DNA of 64,000 nucleotides from Comamonadaceae bacterium OS-1 (GCA_027923965.1 AP026969.1:1054001-1118000), one strand, 5' to 3'. Shown: positions 7,139-15,242, counted from the first letter of the stretch. Notes: generated by a model from the sequence alone, not told the origin. Translations and numbers: made by a program.

Positions 7139-8170
7139 ATGACAAAAGTCCCCCAGTACCAGCAACTTCAGTCGGACGAACGTATCGCGCCGGCGCAGTA
7201 CCGCGAGCAAGGCTTGGGCATTCGGGCCATTGCCCGACTGCTTCACCGCTCGCCTTCCACCATCAGCCGTGAGATCGAGCGCAATGCCCCGTTGCTCGCC
7301 TACAGCGGCACTTTTGCCCATCAGCGCTGTACCCGCAGGCGCAGACTCTGCCGCCCAGCCCCTAAACTTGCCCGCACGGGGGCCTTGTTTGCCCAGGTCT
7401 GCGTACTGCTCAAACGCAAATGGTCACCCGAGCAGATCTCCCTCCACTTAGCTCGGCAATCCCCTTCTGATTGGACCCAACGCGTGTCCTTTGAAACCAT
7501 CTACAACGCCATCTACGCCCAACCCCGAGGCGAGCTACGCAAAGACCTGATTGCCTGCTTGCGCCATGCACGCTCCAAACGCATGCCGCGCACCCGGGGC
7601 ATAGACCGCAAAGCCCGAAGCGCCGACATGCTCAGCATCCATGTTCGCCCACCCGAGGTCAACGATCGGCTGTTTCCCGGCCACTGGGAGGGGGACTTGA
7701 TCAAGGGCCGCGCTAACGCCAGTGCCGTAGGCACGCTGGTAGAGCGTTCCTCACGCTTATTGATTCTGGTGCACCTGCCGCACCCCAAACCCGCCAGTGC
7801 GGCCAATGTATTGCAGGCTTTCACAGACAAGCTGCGCTGCATTGCCCAGCCCATGCGCCAGAGCATGACGTATGACCAGGGCAGCGAGATGGCGCGCCAC
7901 AAGGAGCTCAGCGCCAACACCGGCATTGCGGTGTACTTCTGCGACCCCCACAGCCCTTGGCAGCGCGGCACCAACGAGAACACCAATGGCTTGGTGCGCC
8001 AGTACCTGCCCAAAGGCATGGATCTCTCAGATGTGAGCCAGGAGCAACTCGATGCCATTGCCGATGAGATCAACAACCGCCCCCGTAAGACATTGAATGC
8101 GTACTCGCCTATCGAGGCCTATCGCGACCTCTTGCTCAAACACCATCCCCAGCACGCTACCATTCAATGA
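7139..8170 (+). CDS. IS30-family transposase
   Basis: A 343-residue DDE transposase. The N-terminus carries the IS30 helix-turn-helix (GLGIRAIARLLHRSPSTISREIERN). The catalytic core has the first Asp in GHWEGDLIKG, the second in MTYDQGSEM, and the Glu in SPWQRGTNENTNGLVRQYLP, the canonical IS30 spacing with its conserved NG.RQ.LPKG tail. ATG at 7139 is 22 bases inside the left inverted repeat. The frame is intact, so the element may still be active. Confidence 0.95.
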   Translation: MTKVPQYQQLQSDERIAPAQYREQGLGIRAIARLLHRSPSTISREIERNAPLLAYSGTFAHQRCTRRRRLCRPAPKLARTGALFAQVCVLLKRKWSPEQISLHLARQSPSDWTQRVSFETIYNAIYAQPRGELRKDLIACLRHARSKRMPRTRGIDRKARSADMLSIHVRPPEVNDRLFPGHWEGDLIKGRANASAVGTLVERSSRLLILVHLPHPKPASAANVLQAFTDKLRCIAQPMRQSMTYDQGSEMARHKELSANTGIAVYFCDPHSPWQRGTNENTNGLVRQYLPKGMDLSDVSQEQLDAIADEINNRPRKTLNAYSPIEAYRDLLLKHHPQHATIQ

Positions 8171-8175
8171 TCCTT

Positions 8176-8201
8176 GTGTTGCACTTGGACTTGAATCCGC
8201 C
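8176..8201 (-). repeat. IS30-family right inverted repeat
   Basis: The right terminus reads GTGTTGCACTT ... TTGAATCCGCC, the inverted partner of 7090-7116, beginning five bases after the transposase stop codon. Confidence 0.85.
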
Positions 8202-8209
8202 CCCTTTGC

Positions 8210-8257
8210 ATAAGCGCCACCAGCTATTAAAATAATAGCTGGTGGCGTTTTTGCGTG
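8210..8257 (+). repeat. 48-bp hairpin repeat, right copy bracketing the PRTase island
   Basis: Identical to 6191-6238 except for two A-for-G changes near the loop. The changes turn the stem into a perfect 14-bp helix with an AAA loop (GCCACCAGCTATTA / TAATAGCTGGTGGC), again followed by GTTTTTGCGTG. It lacks the left half of the full dispersed repeat, starting abruptly at ATAAGCG. It lies between the IS30 element and the convergent dctP gene. Confidence 0.9.
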
Positions 8258-8272
8258 CGGGCCTGGGTTGGC

Positions 8273-9292
8273 TTACTTGCCGCGCTTCTTGGCCAGCTCG
8301 GCCTGCGTTTCCTGCCACAGCTCCATGCCCACATTGGTCGCAACCTGGGCATTGATCTTGGTGAGTTTGTCGCGCATGCGGGCGGTCTCGGCGGGGGCCA
8401 GTTCGTTGATTTGCATGCCTTTGGACTTCAGGTCGGCCAGGGCCTTGGCCGCTTCATCGCGGGTGTCCTTGCGTTCGAAGTCGCGGCTGGCTTTGGCGGC
8501 GTCGAGCAGCACTTTTTGCTCGTCCTTGCTCAAGCCGTCCCACCACTTCTTGCTGGCCAGCACGATCCAGGGGCTGTAGACGTGGTTGGTCACGCTGAGG
8601 TACTTTTGCACCTCGTAGAACTTGCTGGAGACGATGGTGTTGAACGGGTTTTCCTGGCCGTCCACGGTCTTGGTTTCCAGGGCGCTGAAGAGTTCGCTAA
8701 ACGGCAGGGGGATGGCGTTGGCACCCAGCGATTTGAAGCTGTTGAGGAAGACCTCGTTTTGCATCACCCGCAGTTTCACGCCGTCCATGTCTTCCAGCTT
8801 GGTGATGGGGCGCTTGTTGTTGGTCAGGTTGCGGAAGCCGTTTTCCCAGTAGACCAGGCCAACCAGGCCTTTTTCTTGCAGCTTGGCCATGACTTTCTGG
8901 CCGATGGGGCCGTCCAGCACGGCATCGGCTTCGGCGGCGTTGTTGAACAGGAAGGGTGTGTCCCACAGCGCCATTTCCTTGGTGATGCCGACCAGGGTGG
9001 CGGTGGAGCCGACCATCATTTCCTGCGCGCCGCCCACCAGGGCCTGCTGCATTTGGGTGTCGGGGCCGAGGGCGGCGGCACCGATGGCGCGCAGCTTCAT
9101 CTTGCCTCCCGAGGCCTTGTCTACCGCATCGGCAAACACCTTGGACGCGCGGCCCTGGTTGCTTTGCTCATTCAGGCCGTAGCCAAAGCGGATCAGGCGG
9201 GGTTTGATGTCTTGTGCCAGTGCGCTGGTGGCAGCACCGAGGGTGAGGGCGGCCAAAGTGGCCAGGGCGGTGCGGCGAAGAAGGGTTTGCAT
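8273..9292 (-). CDS. dctP: TRAP transporter substrate-binding protein DctP
   Basis: A 339-residue periplasmic receptor of a tripartite ATP-independent transporter. A Sec signal peptide with cleavage after ATSALA-Q (about residue 26) is clear. The DctP fold is marked by the VFADAVDKASGGKMKLRAIG segment, LWDTPFLF, the ligand-binding region GVKLRVMQNEVFLNSFKSLG (conserved Arg), and GQENPFNTIVSSKFYEVQKY. It is the last gene of gntK-dctQ-dctM-dctP, 21 bases after dctM. With gluconokinase at the head of the unit the ligand is probably gluconate or a related sugar acid; that is inference. Confidence 0.93.
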   Translation of the reverse strand: MQTLLRRTALATLAALTLGAATSALAQDIKPRLIRFGYGLNEQSNQGRASKVFADAVDKASGGKMKLRAIGAAALGPDTQMQQALVGGAQEMMVGSTATLVGITKEMALWDTPFLFNNAAEADAVLDGPIGQKVMAKLQEKGLVGLVYWENGFRNLTNNKRPITKLEDMDGVKLRVMQNEVFLNSFKSLGANAIPLPFSELFSALETKTVDGQENPFNTIVSSKFYEVQKYLSVTNHVYSPWIVLASKKWWDGLSKDEQKVLLDAAKASRDFERKDTRDEAAKALADLKSKGMQINELAPAETARMRDKLTKINAQVATNVGMELWQETQAELAKKRGK

Positions 9293-9313
9293 GGTGTCTC
9301 CTAGGGTAAAAAA

Positions 9314-10606
9314 TTAACGCATCCACGCCACCGGCGCGATGACGATCTGCGGGAAGATGACGAACAAAATCAAAATCAGCGTGTAGGTAATGAGGAAGGG
9401 GTTCACGCCCTTGATCACCGTGTGCATGGGCAGGCGGCCCACCCCGGCAATCACGTTGAGCACGGTGCCCACCGGCGGGGTGATCAGGCCGATGGCACCG
9501 TTGAGCACAAACATCAGGCCGAAATACACCGGGTCGATGCCCGCCTTCACGGCGATGGGCAGCATTACCGGGGCGAAGATCAGGATGGTGGGGGTCAGGT
9601 CCAGTGCGGTGCCGATCAGCACCAACACAATCATCATCACCGCCATCAGCAGGCGCGGGCTGTCCACCAGCGGGCCGAGCCAGTTCGATAGGGTGCTGGG
9701 CAGGTCAGCCAGGGTGATCATGTAGCTGGCCACGGCGGCTCCGGCGCACAGGAACATCACCACCGAGGTGGTCTTGGCGGCCCGCACCAGTACGGCATAC
9801 AGCTCGGGCACACGCATTTCGCGGTGGATGAACAGGGCCACGATGAGGGCGTAGAACGCGGCCACCACGGCGGCTTCGGTGGGGGTGAAGAAGCCGGTCT
9901 TCATGCCGCCGATGATGATGATGGGCATCAGCAGCGCCCAAAAGGCTTTGCCGGTGGCGCGCACGCGCTCGGCCAGGGGCAGCGGCTGGCCCATGGGCAG
10001 GTCGATCTTGCGCAGCACCAGTTTCCAGGCCACGATCAGGCCTACGCCCATGATCAGGCCAGGCACGATGCCCGAGACGAACAGGGCGGAGATGGAGGTG
10101 TTGGTGGTCACGCCGTAGATCACAAACGGCATCGACGGCGGAATGATGGGGGCGATGATGCCGCCCGCGGCCAGCAGACCTGCCGATGCGGGCAGCGGGT
10201 AGCCGTTGTTGCGCATCATGGGCAGCAGGATGGTGGCCAGCGCGGCGGTGTCGGCCAGGGCCGAGCCGCTCATGCTGGCCATCAGCACCGCAGCGCCAAT
10301 CGCCACATAGCCCAGGCCGCCGCGGATGTGGCCCACCCAGGCTTGGGCCATGGCGATGATGCGGCGACTGATGCCACCCGAGTTCATCAGCTCGCCCGCC
10401 AGGATGAAAAACGGCACGGCCAGCAGCGGAAAGCTGTCTACCCCGGCCACCAGGTTCTGCGCCAGCAGCTGGGTATCCCAAAACCCCAGGACCCAGGCCA
10501 TACCGGCCCCGGTAAGCACCAGCGCCAGCGCCATGTTCATGCCGATACCCATCAGCAGCAACATGCCTGCCGAGAAAACGACGAAAGCTTGACCTTCTGC
10601 GGACAT
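9314..10606 (-). CDS. dctM: TRAP transporter large permease DctM
   Basis: A 430-residue integral membrane protein, the sodium-coupled transport subunit of the TRAP system. A dozen or so hydrophobic segments are visible. Family words are LLAVPFFILAGELMNSGGIS near residue 55, MASMSGSALADTAALATILLP (the conserved SGSA.AD.AA loop), PIIPPSMPFVIYG, and NGAIGLITPPVGTVLNVIAG near the C-terminus. ATG at 10606 gives the usual DctM length; the frame is open upstream but that sequence overlaps dctQ. The start is 5 bases after the dctQ stop, so the two subunits are translated together. Confidence 0.95.
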   Translation of the reverse strand: MSAEGQAFVVFSAGMLLLMGIGMNMALALVLTGAGMAWVLGFWDTQLLAQNLVAGVDSFPLLAVPFFILAGELMNSGGISRRIIAMAQAWVGHIRGGLGYVAIGAAVLMASMSGSALADTAALATILLPMMRNNGYPLPASAGLLAAGGIIAPIIPPSMPFVIYGVTTNTSISALFVSGIVPGLIMGVGLIVAWKLVLRKIDLPMGQPLPLAERVRATGKAFWALLMPIIIIGGMKTGFFTPTEAAVVAAFYALIVALFIHREMRVPELYAVLVRAAKTTSVVMFLCAGAAVASYMITLADLPSTLSNWLGPLVDSPRLLMAVMMIVLVLIGTALDLTPTILIFAPVMLPIAVKAGIDPVYFGLMFVLNGAIGLITPPVGTVLNVIAGVGRLPMHTVIKGVNPFLITYTLILILFVIFPQIVIAPVAWMR

Positions 10607-10611
10607 AGCGA

Positions 10612-11121
10612 TTACTCCATCTCGACGCTGTGACCGAGGTCCAGCGTCTGGTTGCGAACCAGCTCCCACAGCGCCATCAGTCCGATGGTGGCAGAGCACA
10701 AAAAGGCGGGCAGGGGCAGCAGCGCGCTGGAATAGCCCAGCACCACCGAATGGCTGCCCAGGCCCACGACCACCTGCAGCCAGGCCCCCCAGGCCAGGAA
10801 GGCGCAGCCCAGCACCACCAGCACCCGGATCAGCACCGCCATGGCGGTGAGCATGGCGGGCTTGTCGCGCAGGGCCAGCAGCAGGCTGGTGAAGGCCATG
10901 TGCTCGCCCATGGGGTAGGCGGCGGTGGCACCGATAAACACCATCCACACAAACAGCAGGCGCGAGAGTTCTTCGCTGGCGGCTACGCCGCTGCCAAAGC
11001 CGTAGCGCAGCACTACGTTGATGAACACCGACGAGGCCATGACGGCCAGGCACAGCGCCATGGCGGCATTGGCCAGGCGCACCAGCTTCGGTGGGACGGG
11101 TGGGGTTTCAGAGTTTTGCAT
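10612..11121 (-). CDS. dctQ: TRAP transporter small permease DctQ
   Basis: A 169-residue four-helix membrane protein that docks on DctM. Helix 1 (MALCLAVMASSVFINVVLRY) and the conserved SEELSRLLFVWMVFIGAT segment of helix 2 identify the family, and GEHMAFTSL follows as usual. It overlaps the 3' end of gntK by 14 bases and is followed by dctM after 5 bases, which shows tight operon packing. Confidence 0.93.
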   Translation of the reverse strand: MQNSETPPVPPKLVRLANAAMALCLAVMASSVFINVVLRYGFGSGVAASEELSRLLFVWMVFIGATAAYPMGEHMAFTSLLLALRDKPAMLTAMAVLIRVLVVLGCAFLAWGAWLQVVVGLGSHSVVLGYSSALLPLPAFLCSATIGLMALWELVRNQTLDLGHSVEME

Positions 11122-11617
11122 CGGGGGTCTCCTGCGTCCAGCGGACGGCGTGGGGGGTAAGTTCGGCCAGGGTCTGGGTGGCATCCAGCGTCAGCACGCC
11201 GGGCTCGCCCTGCGGGTCCTCGAGCGTGGCGAACTGGCTGTCGACGAGGTTCGCCTGGAAGTAATGACCACCCGCGCGCTGCGCCACGCGGGTGCGGGCG
11301 GCATCGATGCTGAGGGCCAGGTGCACAAAGCGCAGGCCGGGCAGGGCGGCGCGCAACTGGTCGCGGTAGGTCTTTTTCAGGGCCGAGCAGGTCAGCACCG
11401 CACCACCGGGGTGGCCTTGCAACTCGGCCCCCAGCAGCGCCAGCCAGCCCACGCGGTCGGCATCGACCAGCGGAATGCCGGCGCGCATTTTTTCCACGTT
11501 GGCGGCGGGGTGGAAATCGTCCCCCTCCACCAACGGCCAGCCCAGCGCCAGGGCGACTGCGTGGCCCAAGCTGGATTTGCCGCATCCGGCAACGCCCATA
11601 ACAACCAGAGAAACCAT
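11108..11617 (-). CDS. gntK: Gluconokinase
   Basis: A 169-residue cytosolic kinase that phosphorylates D-gluconate to 6-phosphogluconate for the Entner-Doudoroff or pentose-phosphate pathway. Walker A is VMGVAGCGKSSLG at residues 7-19, followed by the substrate loop EGDDFHPAANVEKMRAGIPL and VLTCSALKKTYRDQLR, all diagnostic for GntK. ATG at 11617 places the P-loop at the normal distance; it lies four bases from an operator palindrome (11621-11634), so repressor binding would directly block the start region. First gene of the TRAP operon. Confidence 0.95.
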   Translation of the reverse strand: MVSLVVMGVAGCGKSSLGHAVALALGWPLVEGDDFHPAANVEKMRAGIPLVDADRVGWLALLGAELQGHPGGAVLTCSALKKTYRDQLRAALPGLRFVHLALSIDAARTRVAQRAGGHYFQANLVDSQFATLEDPQGEPGVLTLDATQTLAELTPHAVRWTQETPDAKL

Positions 11618-11620
11618 GTT

Positions 11621-11634
11621 GGACAGCGCTATCC
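11621..11634. promoter_or_regulatory. LacI-type operator, copy next to gntK
   Basis: GGACAGCGCTATCC is a 14-bp palindrome with one mismatch and the central GC typical of LacI-family sites. It begins four bases upstream of the gntK start codon. A second identical site is at 11711-11724, 90 bp away. Confidence 0.75.
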
Positions 11635-11710
11635 CAAAAAGGTTGAAAAATGCAGGCCACCACGTGAACGCAGGGCCTGCGGAAAATCCAGGTTTGCGGT
11701 TTGCAAATTT

Positions 11711-11724
11711 GGACAGCGCTATCC
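11711..11724. promoter_or_regulatory. LacI-type operator, copy next to the repressor gene
   Basis: A second exact GGACAGCGCTATCC, with similar flanks (a T-rich left side and an AAA right side). Two identical sites in the 224-bp gap between gntK and the divergent LacI gene, 90 bp apart, suggest co-operative or looping repression of both promoters. Confidence 0.75.
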
Positions 11725-11841
11725 TAAAGGCGATGCAGGCCATTCGCGCTCAGGGTTTTCACCAGCCTCAGCCGTTTATTTGGGGGCGTGTGGAAGGCGT
11801 TCCAGCGGTGGGTGGCGTGGTTAGAATCGCGTCCAAATCCC

Positions 11842-12876
11842 ATGGACAGCCCCTCCAACCCTCCTCTGCGCCGCCGCGCCACGGGCCGCGCCACCCTCAG
11901 CGATGTGGCTGTGGCCGCGGGTGTCAGTGCCATCACGGCATCCCGGGCACTGCGCGGCGCGCGGGCGGTAGACCCACTGCTGGTGGAGCGCGTGCAGGTG
12001 GCGGCGCAGCAACTGGGCTACGTGCCCGACCCCGCCGCCCGCGCCTTGGCCTCTGCCCGCAGCACACACGTGGCGGTGCTGATTCCGTTGCTGTCCAACG
12101 CCTTGTTTGTGGAGCTGCTGGAGGCCGTACAGAACACCCTGGCCCCGGCGGGCTACCAGACGCTGATGGGGGTCACGCACTACCAGCCCGCCGAAGAAGA
12201 TGCCCTCTTGCGCAGCTACCTGGCGCACCGCCCGGCGGGCCTGCTGGTCACTGGCCTGGACCGCAGCGATGCCGCCCGCCAGATGATTGCGGCCAGCGGC
12301 GTGCCCTGCGTGCATTTGATGGAGATCGCGCCCACCCCCGGGGTGTACGGCGTGGGCTTGTCGCAAATGGACGCGGCACGCACCCTCACCGAGCATTTGC
12401 TGCAGCGGGGCCGCCGCCGCATCGCCTACGTGGCGGGCCAACTCGACCCGCGGGTGATGCAGCGGGCCGAGGGCTACCGGGCGGCCTTGCGCGCAGCCGG
12501 TTGCTACGACCCGCAGCTGGAGGTGCTGGACCCAGCGCCCACCTCGATGGCATTGGGCGCGCGTTTGCTGGAAGACCTGCTGGCGCGCCACCCCGACGTG
12601 GATGCGGTGTTTTTCTGCAACGACGACCTGGCCCAGGGCGGGCTGCTGGCGGCGCTGCGTTTGCAGGTGGCCGTGCCACAGCGGATTGCGGTGGTGGGTT
12701 TCAATGATTTGGCGGGCAGCGACCAGATGCTGCCGCCACTGACCACCATCCGCACCCCACGCGCCGAGATTGGCACCCAGGCCGCCCGCATGCTGCTGGC
12801 CCTGATGCGCGGCGAAACCGTGCCGCAGAGCACGGTAGACCTCGGTTTTGAATTGGTGGTGCGCGGCAGCAGCTGA
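11842..12876 (+). CDS. LacI-family repressor of the gluconate/TRAP operon (GntR-like)
   Basis: A 344-residue regulator divergent from gntK. The helix-turn-helix is ATLSDVAVAAGVSAITASRA at about residues 18-37, with hinge VQVAAQQLGYVPDPAARALAS. The sugar-binding core has VAVLIPLLSNALFVELLEAV and the C-terminal FFCNDDLAQGGLLAAL and VGFNDLAGSDQMLPPLTTI words. The arrangement suggests it represses gntK-dctQMP and itself through the two identical palindromes in the intergenic gap and is released by gluconate or 6-phosphogluconate; ligand identity is inference. ATG at 11842 is chosen over the longer frame because the basic linker before the HTH starts here. Confidence 0.9.
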   Translation: MDSPSNPPLRRRATGRATLSDVAVAAGVSAITASRALRGARAVDPLLVERVQVAAQQLGYVPDPAARALASARSTHVAVLIPLLSNALFVELLEAVQNTLAPAGYQTLMGVTHYQPAEEDALLRSYLAHRPAGLLVTGLDRSDAARQMIAASGVPCVHLMEIAPTPGVYGVGLSQMDAARTLTEHLLQRGRRRIAYVAGQLDPRVMQRAEGYRAALRAAGCYDPQLEVLDPAPTSMALGARLLEDLLARHPDVDAVFFCNDDLAQGGLLAALRLQVAVPQRIAVVGFNDLAGSDQMLPPLTTIRTPRAEIGTQAARMLLALMRGETVPQSTVDLGFELVVRGSS

Positions 12877-12886
12877 CGGTCAAGCG

Positions 12887-14506
12887 TCAGTCTCCGGGGT
12901 GTTGGCCCGGAAACGGAAAGCGCCGACGCGGGTCTGGCGAAGCGGGCTGGGGTTCCTGCATCTGGGGGCGCGGCAAGGGGCGTGCTTGCTCTACGCGCTG
13001 GCGGTCTTGCTGCTGTTGTTGGGCTTGGGCGTCGCGCTGGCTTTGCTCACGTTGTTGTTGCTGCTGCTGGCGGTTTTGCTGTTCACGCATTTGCTGCTGT
13101 TGCTGCATTTGCTGTTGCGAGGCCTCGCGCTGGCGCTGCATTTGCTCGCGCTGGCCCTGTTGCTGCATCTGGTTGCGGTTTTGCTCTTGCTGCTGGCGTT
13201 CGCGGTCCATCTGCTGCTGGCGCTGCATTTGCGCCCGCTGCTCCAGCTCGGCCTGGTTGCGGGGGGTATCCTGCATACGCAATTCAGGGCGTGGATGGGG
13301 AATCGCCTGCTGCTGTGGCCAGACCGGTGGGGGGGGTGGTTGCACCATGGGCTCCACCCGCATGGGTCGCTGGTCGTTGTAGGGGCGCGGGGCGCGGTTC
13401 CAGTCTTGTGGCTGGGGGCGGTTGTTCTGGTTGTCGTTGGGGCGCTGAAACTGCGGGTAGCTCGGCCGCCAGGGTTGGCCGGGGGCCAGCGGAGTCCAGT
13501 TGCCTTGCGGCGGGTTGCGGCGGTCGTGGTCAAAGCGGTGGAGGCCGTCAAACTGCACCAGGGCAGGCGCGTAGCTGGGGCGCTGCTGCATCGGCCCGGG
13601 CACCCAGGCCCACTGCGCGCCAATCTGCGCCCAGCGCCCGTAGTGGAAGGGCGCGAAGCCCCAGGGGGCGTTATCGACCCAGGTCCAGCCCCAGGGGGCC
13701 ACCCAGCGCCATTGGCCGTTTTGGTAGGGGGCCCACTGGCCCGCGGTGACGCGCGGAAACCACACTGCGCCGTAGGCGCTGTCATTGCGCCAGTCGCCAT
13801 AGCCGTCCAGTTGCTGGTAGCCAATGACCTCGCGGGATACATAGCGGGCGCTTTGCGACTGGTCCTCGGCCCGGTCGCGGGCGAAGGTCCAGAGATCGAA
13901 GTTGTCGCGTTGCAGGTTGGCGTGGATCTCTTCCTGGCCCAGTTTGCGGTCAAAGAAGCGAGCCTGCTGCTGGCTGCCCAAGGTGCGCGACGCGCCGTTT
14001 TCGCCGTACACCACGGCACTGCCGCTGCGCACGGTAACAGCGGTGGTGCCAAAACTGGCATCCACATCCAGCCGGTACTCACCGGGCTCGCTGGCGGTGA
14101 AGGCCAGGTTGGGGGTGTTGACCTCCAGGGTTTCGCCGGGGTAGAGGTTGCGTACCCGCAGGGCCAAGCTGCCCTGGGTCAGGGTGAGGCGGGTGTTGTT
14201 GTCGTCTTGTTCGCTGATTTCCAGCGCGGTTTGGCCATTCAGGCGCAAGGCGGTGGAGCCGCTGTGCAACTCGGCCCGTGCGCCGGGCGCGGTTTGCAGC
14301 CGGTCGCCGCTGGTCAGGGGGCGGTTGAATTCGGCCGGGCTCCACTCGTCGCTACCGGCCGCTGCCAAGCTGACCCCGCCTTCCATCAGGCTCAGGCGCG
14401 CTATCCGGCCCGGCGGGGCGGCTTGCGCCAGGGCGTGGGTGGTGGCCAGAGCAATGACCAGCGCGCCCAGCAGGTGGGCGGCTTTTTGCAAAAAGGTAGA
14501 CGGCAT
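12887..14506 (-). CDS. Secreted FecR-domain protein with YXWV/DUF6600 region and Gln/Arg-rich tail
   Basis: A 539-residue exported protein. A signal peptide (LLGALVIALATTHALAQA) is followed by a FecR-type beta domain (RLQTAPGARAELHSGSTALR, then TLTQGSLALRVRNLYPGE). A tryptophan-rich module at about 250-320 has repeated words GAVWFPR, GQWAPYQNGQWRW, WGWTWVDNAPWGFAPFHYGRW, as in DUF6600. The last 170 residues are extremely rich in Gln, Arg and Pro with long Q runs and a predicted coiled-coil-like periodicity. The role is not known; FecR domains without a sigma-factor partner are common in secreted betaproteobacterial proteins. No sigma or TonB gene is adjacent. ATG at 14506 gives the best signal peptide. 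Confidence 0.8.
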   Translation of the reverse strand: MPSTFLQKAAHLLGALVIALATTHALAQAAPPGRIARLSLMEGGVSLAAAGSDEWSPAEFNRPLTSGDRLQTAPGARAELHSGSTALRLNGQTALEISEQDDNNTRLTLTQGSLALRVRNLYPGETLEVNTPNLAFTASEPGEYRLDVDASFGTTAVTVRSGSAVVYGENGASRTLGSQQQARFFDRKLGQEEIHANLQRDNFDLWTFARDRAEDQSQSARYVSREVIGYQQLDGYGDWRNDSAYGAVWFPRVTAGQWAPYQNGQWRWVAPWGWTWVDNAPWGFAPFHYGRWAQIGAQWAWVPGPMQQRPSYAPALVQFDGLHRFDHDRRNPPQGNWTPLAPGQPWRPSYPQFQRPNDNQNNRPQPQDWNRAPRPYNDQRPMRVEPMVQPPPPPVWPQQQAIPHPRPELRMQDTPRNQAELEQRAQMQRQQQMDRERQQQEQNRNQMQQQGQREQMQRQREASQQQMQQQQQMREQQNRQQQQQQREQSQRDAQAQQQQQDRQRVEQARPLPRPQMQEPQPASPDPRRRFPFPGQHPGD

Positions 14507-14579
14507 GGCTTTTACGACGTTTGCGAGAGTGATCACTCTTGTGTTAACGCGACAGCATGCCATTCGGTTGGCTTGAGGC

Positions 14580-15041
14580 TTACCCTGCCAGTGCGGCCTT
14601 CACCGCAGCCGATACCTGGCCCATCTCGGCCTTGCCCGCCAATTGCGCCTTGGCGGCACCCATCAGCTTGCCCATGTCGCCCGCACCCAGGGCGCGGCCC
14701 AGTTCGGCCACCATGGCTGCGGCCAGGGTGCGCACCTCGGCTGCCACCTGCTCGGCATCCAGGCGCTGGGGCAGGTAGGCGGAAAGTACGGTCAACTCGG
14801 CTTTTTCGATGTCGGCCAGGTCGGCACGCTCGGCCTTGGTGAAGGCATCGATGGAGTCCTTGCGCTGCTTGATCAGCTTGTCGACGATGGCGACCACGGC
14901 TGCGTCGTCCAGCACCACACGCTCGTCCACCTCTTTTTGCTTCAAGGCGGCCAGCAGCAGGCGCACCGTGCCCAGGCGAACGCTGTCCTTGGCCCGCATG
15001 GCGGTTTTCATGTCTTCGGTGATTTGTTCTTTGAGGGACAT
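14580..15041 (-). CDS. GatB/YqeY-domain protein
   Basis: A 153-residue helical protein of the YqeY family. The start MSLKEQITEDMKTAMRAKDS, the conserved RLGTVRLLLAALKQKEVDER, the EKAELTVLSAYLPQ linker and the GDMGKLMGAAK tail are standard. YqeY resembles the tRNA-binding tail of the amidotransferase GatB; its own role is unproven. It lies downstream of rpsU on the same strand, the ancestral rpsU-yqeY-dnaG order, but a strong terminator separates the two and dnaG is not here. Confidence 0.92.
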   Translation of the reverse strand: MSLKEQITEDMKTAMRAKDSVRLGTVRLLLAALKQKEVDERVVLDDAAVVAIVDKLIKQRKDSIDAFTKAERADLADIEKAELTVLSAYLPQRLDAEQVAAEVRTLAAAMVAELGRALGAGDMGKLMGAAKAQLAGKAEMGQVSAAVKAALAG

Positions 15042-15212
15042 TGTGATTCCTGGTATTTGAAAGCCAATTACGTCCCCCATGTCGCAGCCATAACGTGAGC
15101 TTTCCAGAAACACCGTGGAACCGGCTTTGCCGGGCCACTGGTGTTGCCCCCTGCAAGGGGGTTGGAGGAAAGTGCGCAGTACTGGAGCCTGGGGGTGAGC
15201 CTAAAAGTCAAA

Positions 15213-15242
15213 AAGCCCGCCCTGGCGTCCCTGGGCGGGCTT
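15213..15242 (-). terminator. Rho-independent terminator after rpsU
   Basis: On the minus strand the stem AAGCCCGCCC / GGGCGGGCTT (10 bp, 10-base loop) is followed by a short T-run. It lies 84 bases past the rpsU stop and about 170 bases before yqeY. The rest of the 285-base rpsU-yqeY gap shows no ORF I can support. Confidence 0.8.

Larger units (their letters stand above)
7090..8201 (+). mobile_element. IS30-family insertion sequence, apparently complete
   Basis: A 1112-bp element with imperfect terminal inverted repeats of about 26 bp. The left end (7090-7116) starts GGCGGGTTCAA and closes AAGTGCAACAC; the right end (8176-8201) read inward starts GGCGGATTCAA and closes with the same AAGTGCAACAC. 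A three-base direct repeat CCC flanks it (7087-7089 and 8202-8204), consistent with the short target duplications of this family. It carries one intact transposase gene. The insertion lies 21 bases after the small ORF and just before the right copy of the bracketing hairpin repeat. Confidence 0.88.

Noticed and set aside
12848..14842. Very long open frame on the plus strand opposite the FecR-domain gene
   Set aside because: It is Leu/Ala/Val low-complexity sequence, the antisense of CAG-rich codons encoding the Gln-rich tail; the minus-strand frame has a signal peptide and recognisable domains.
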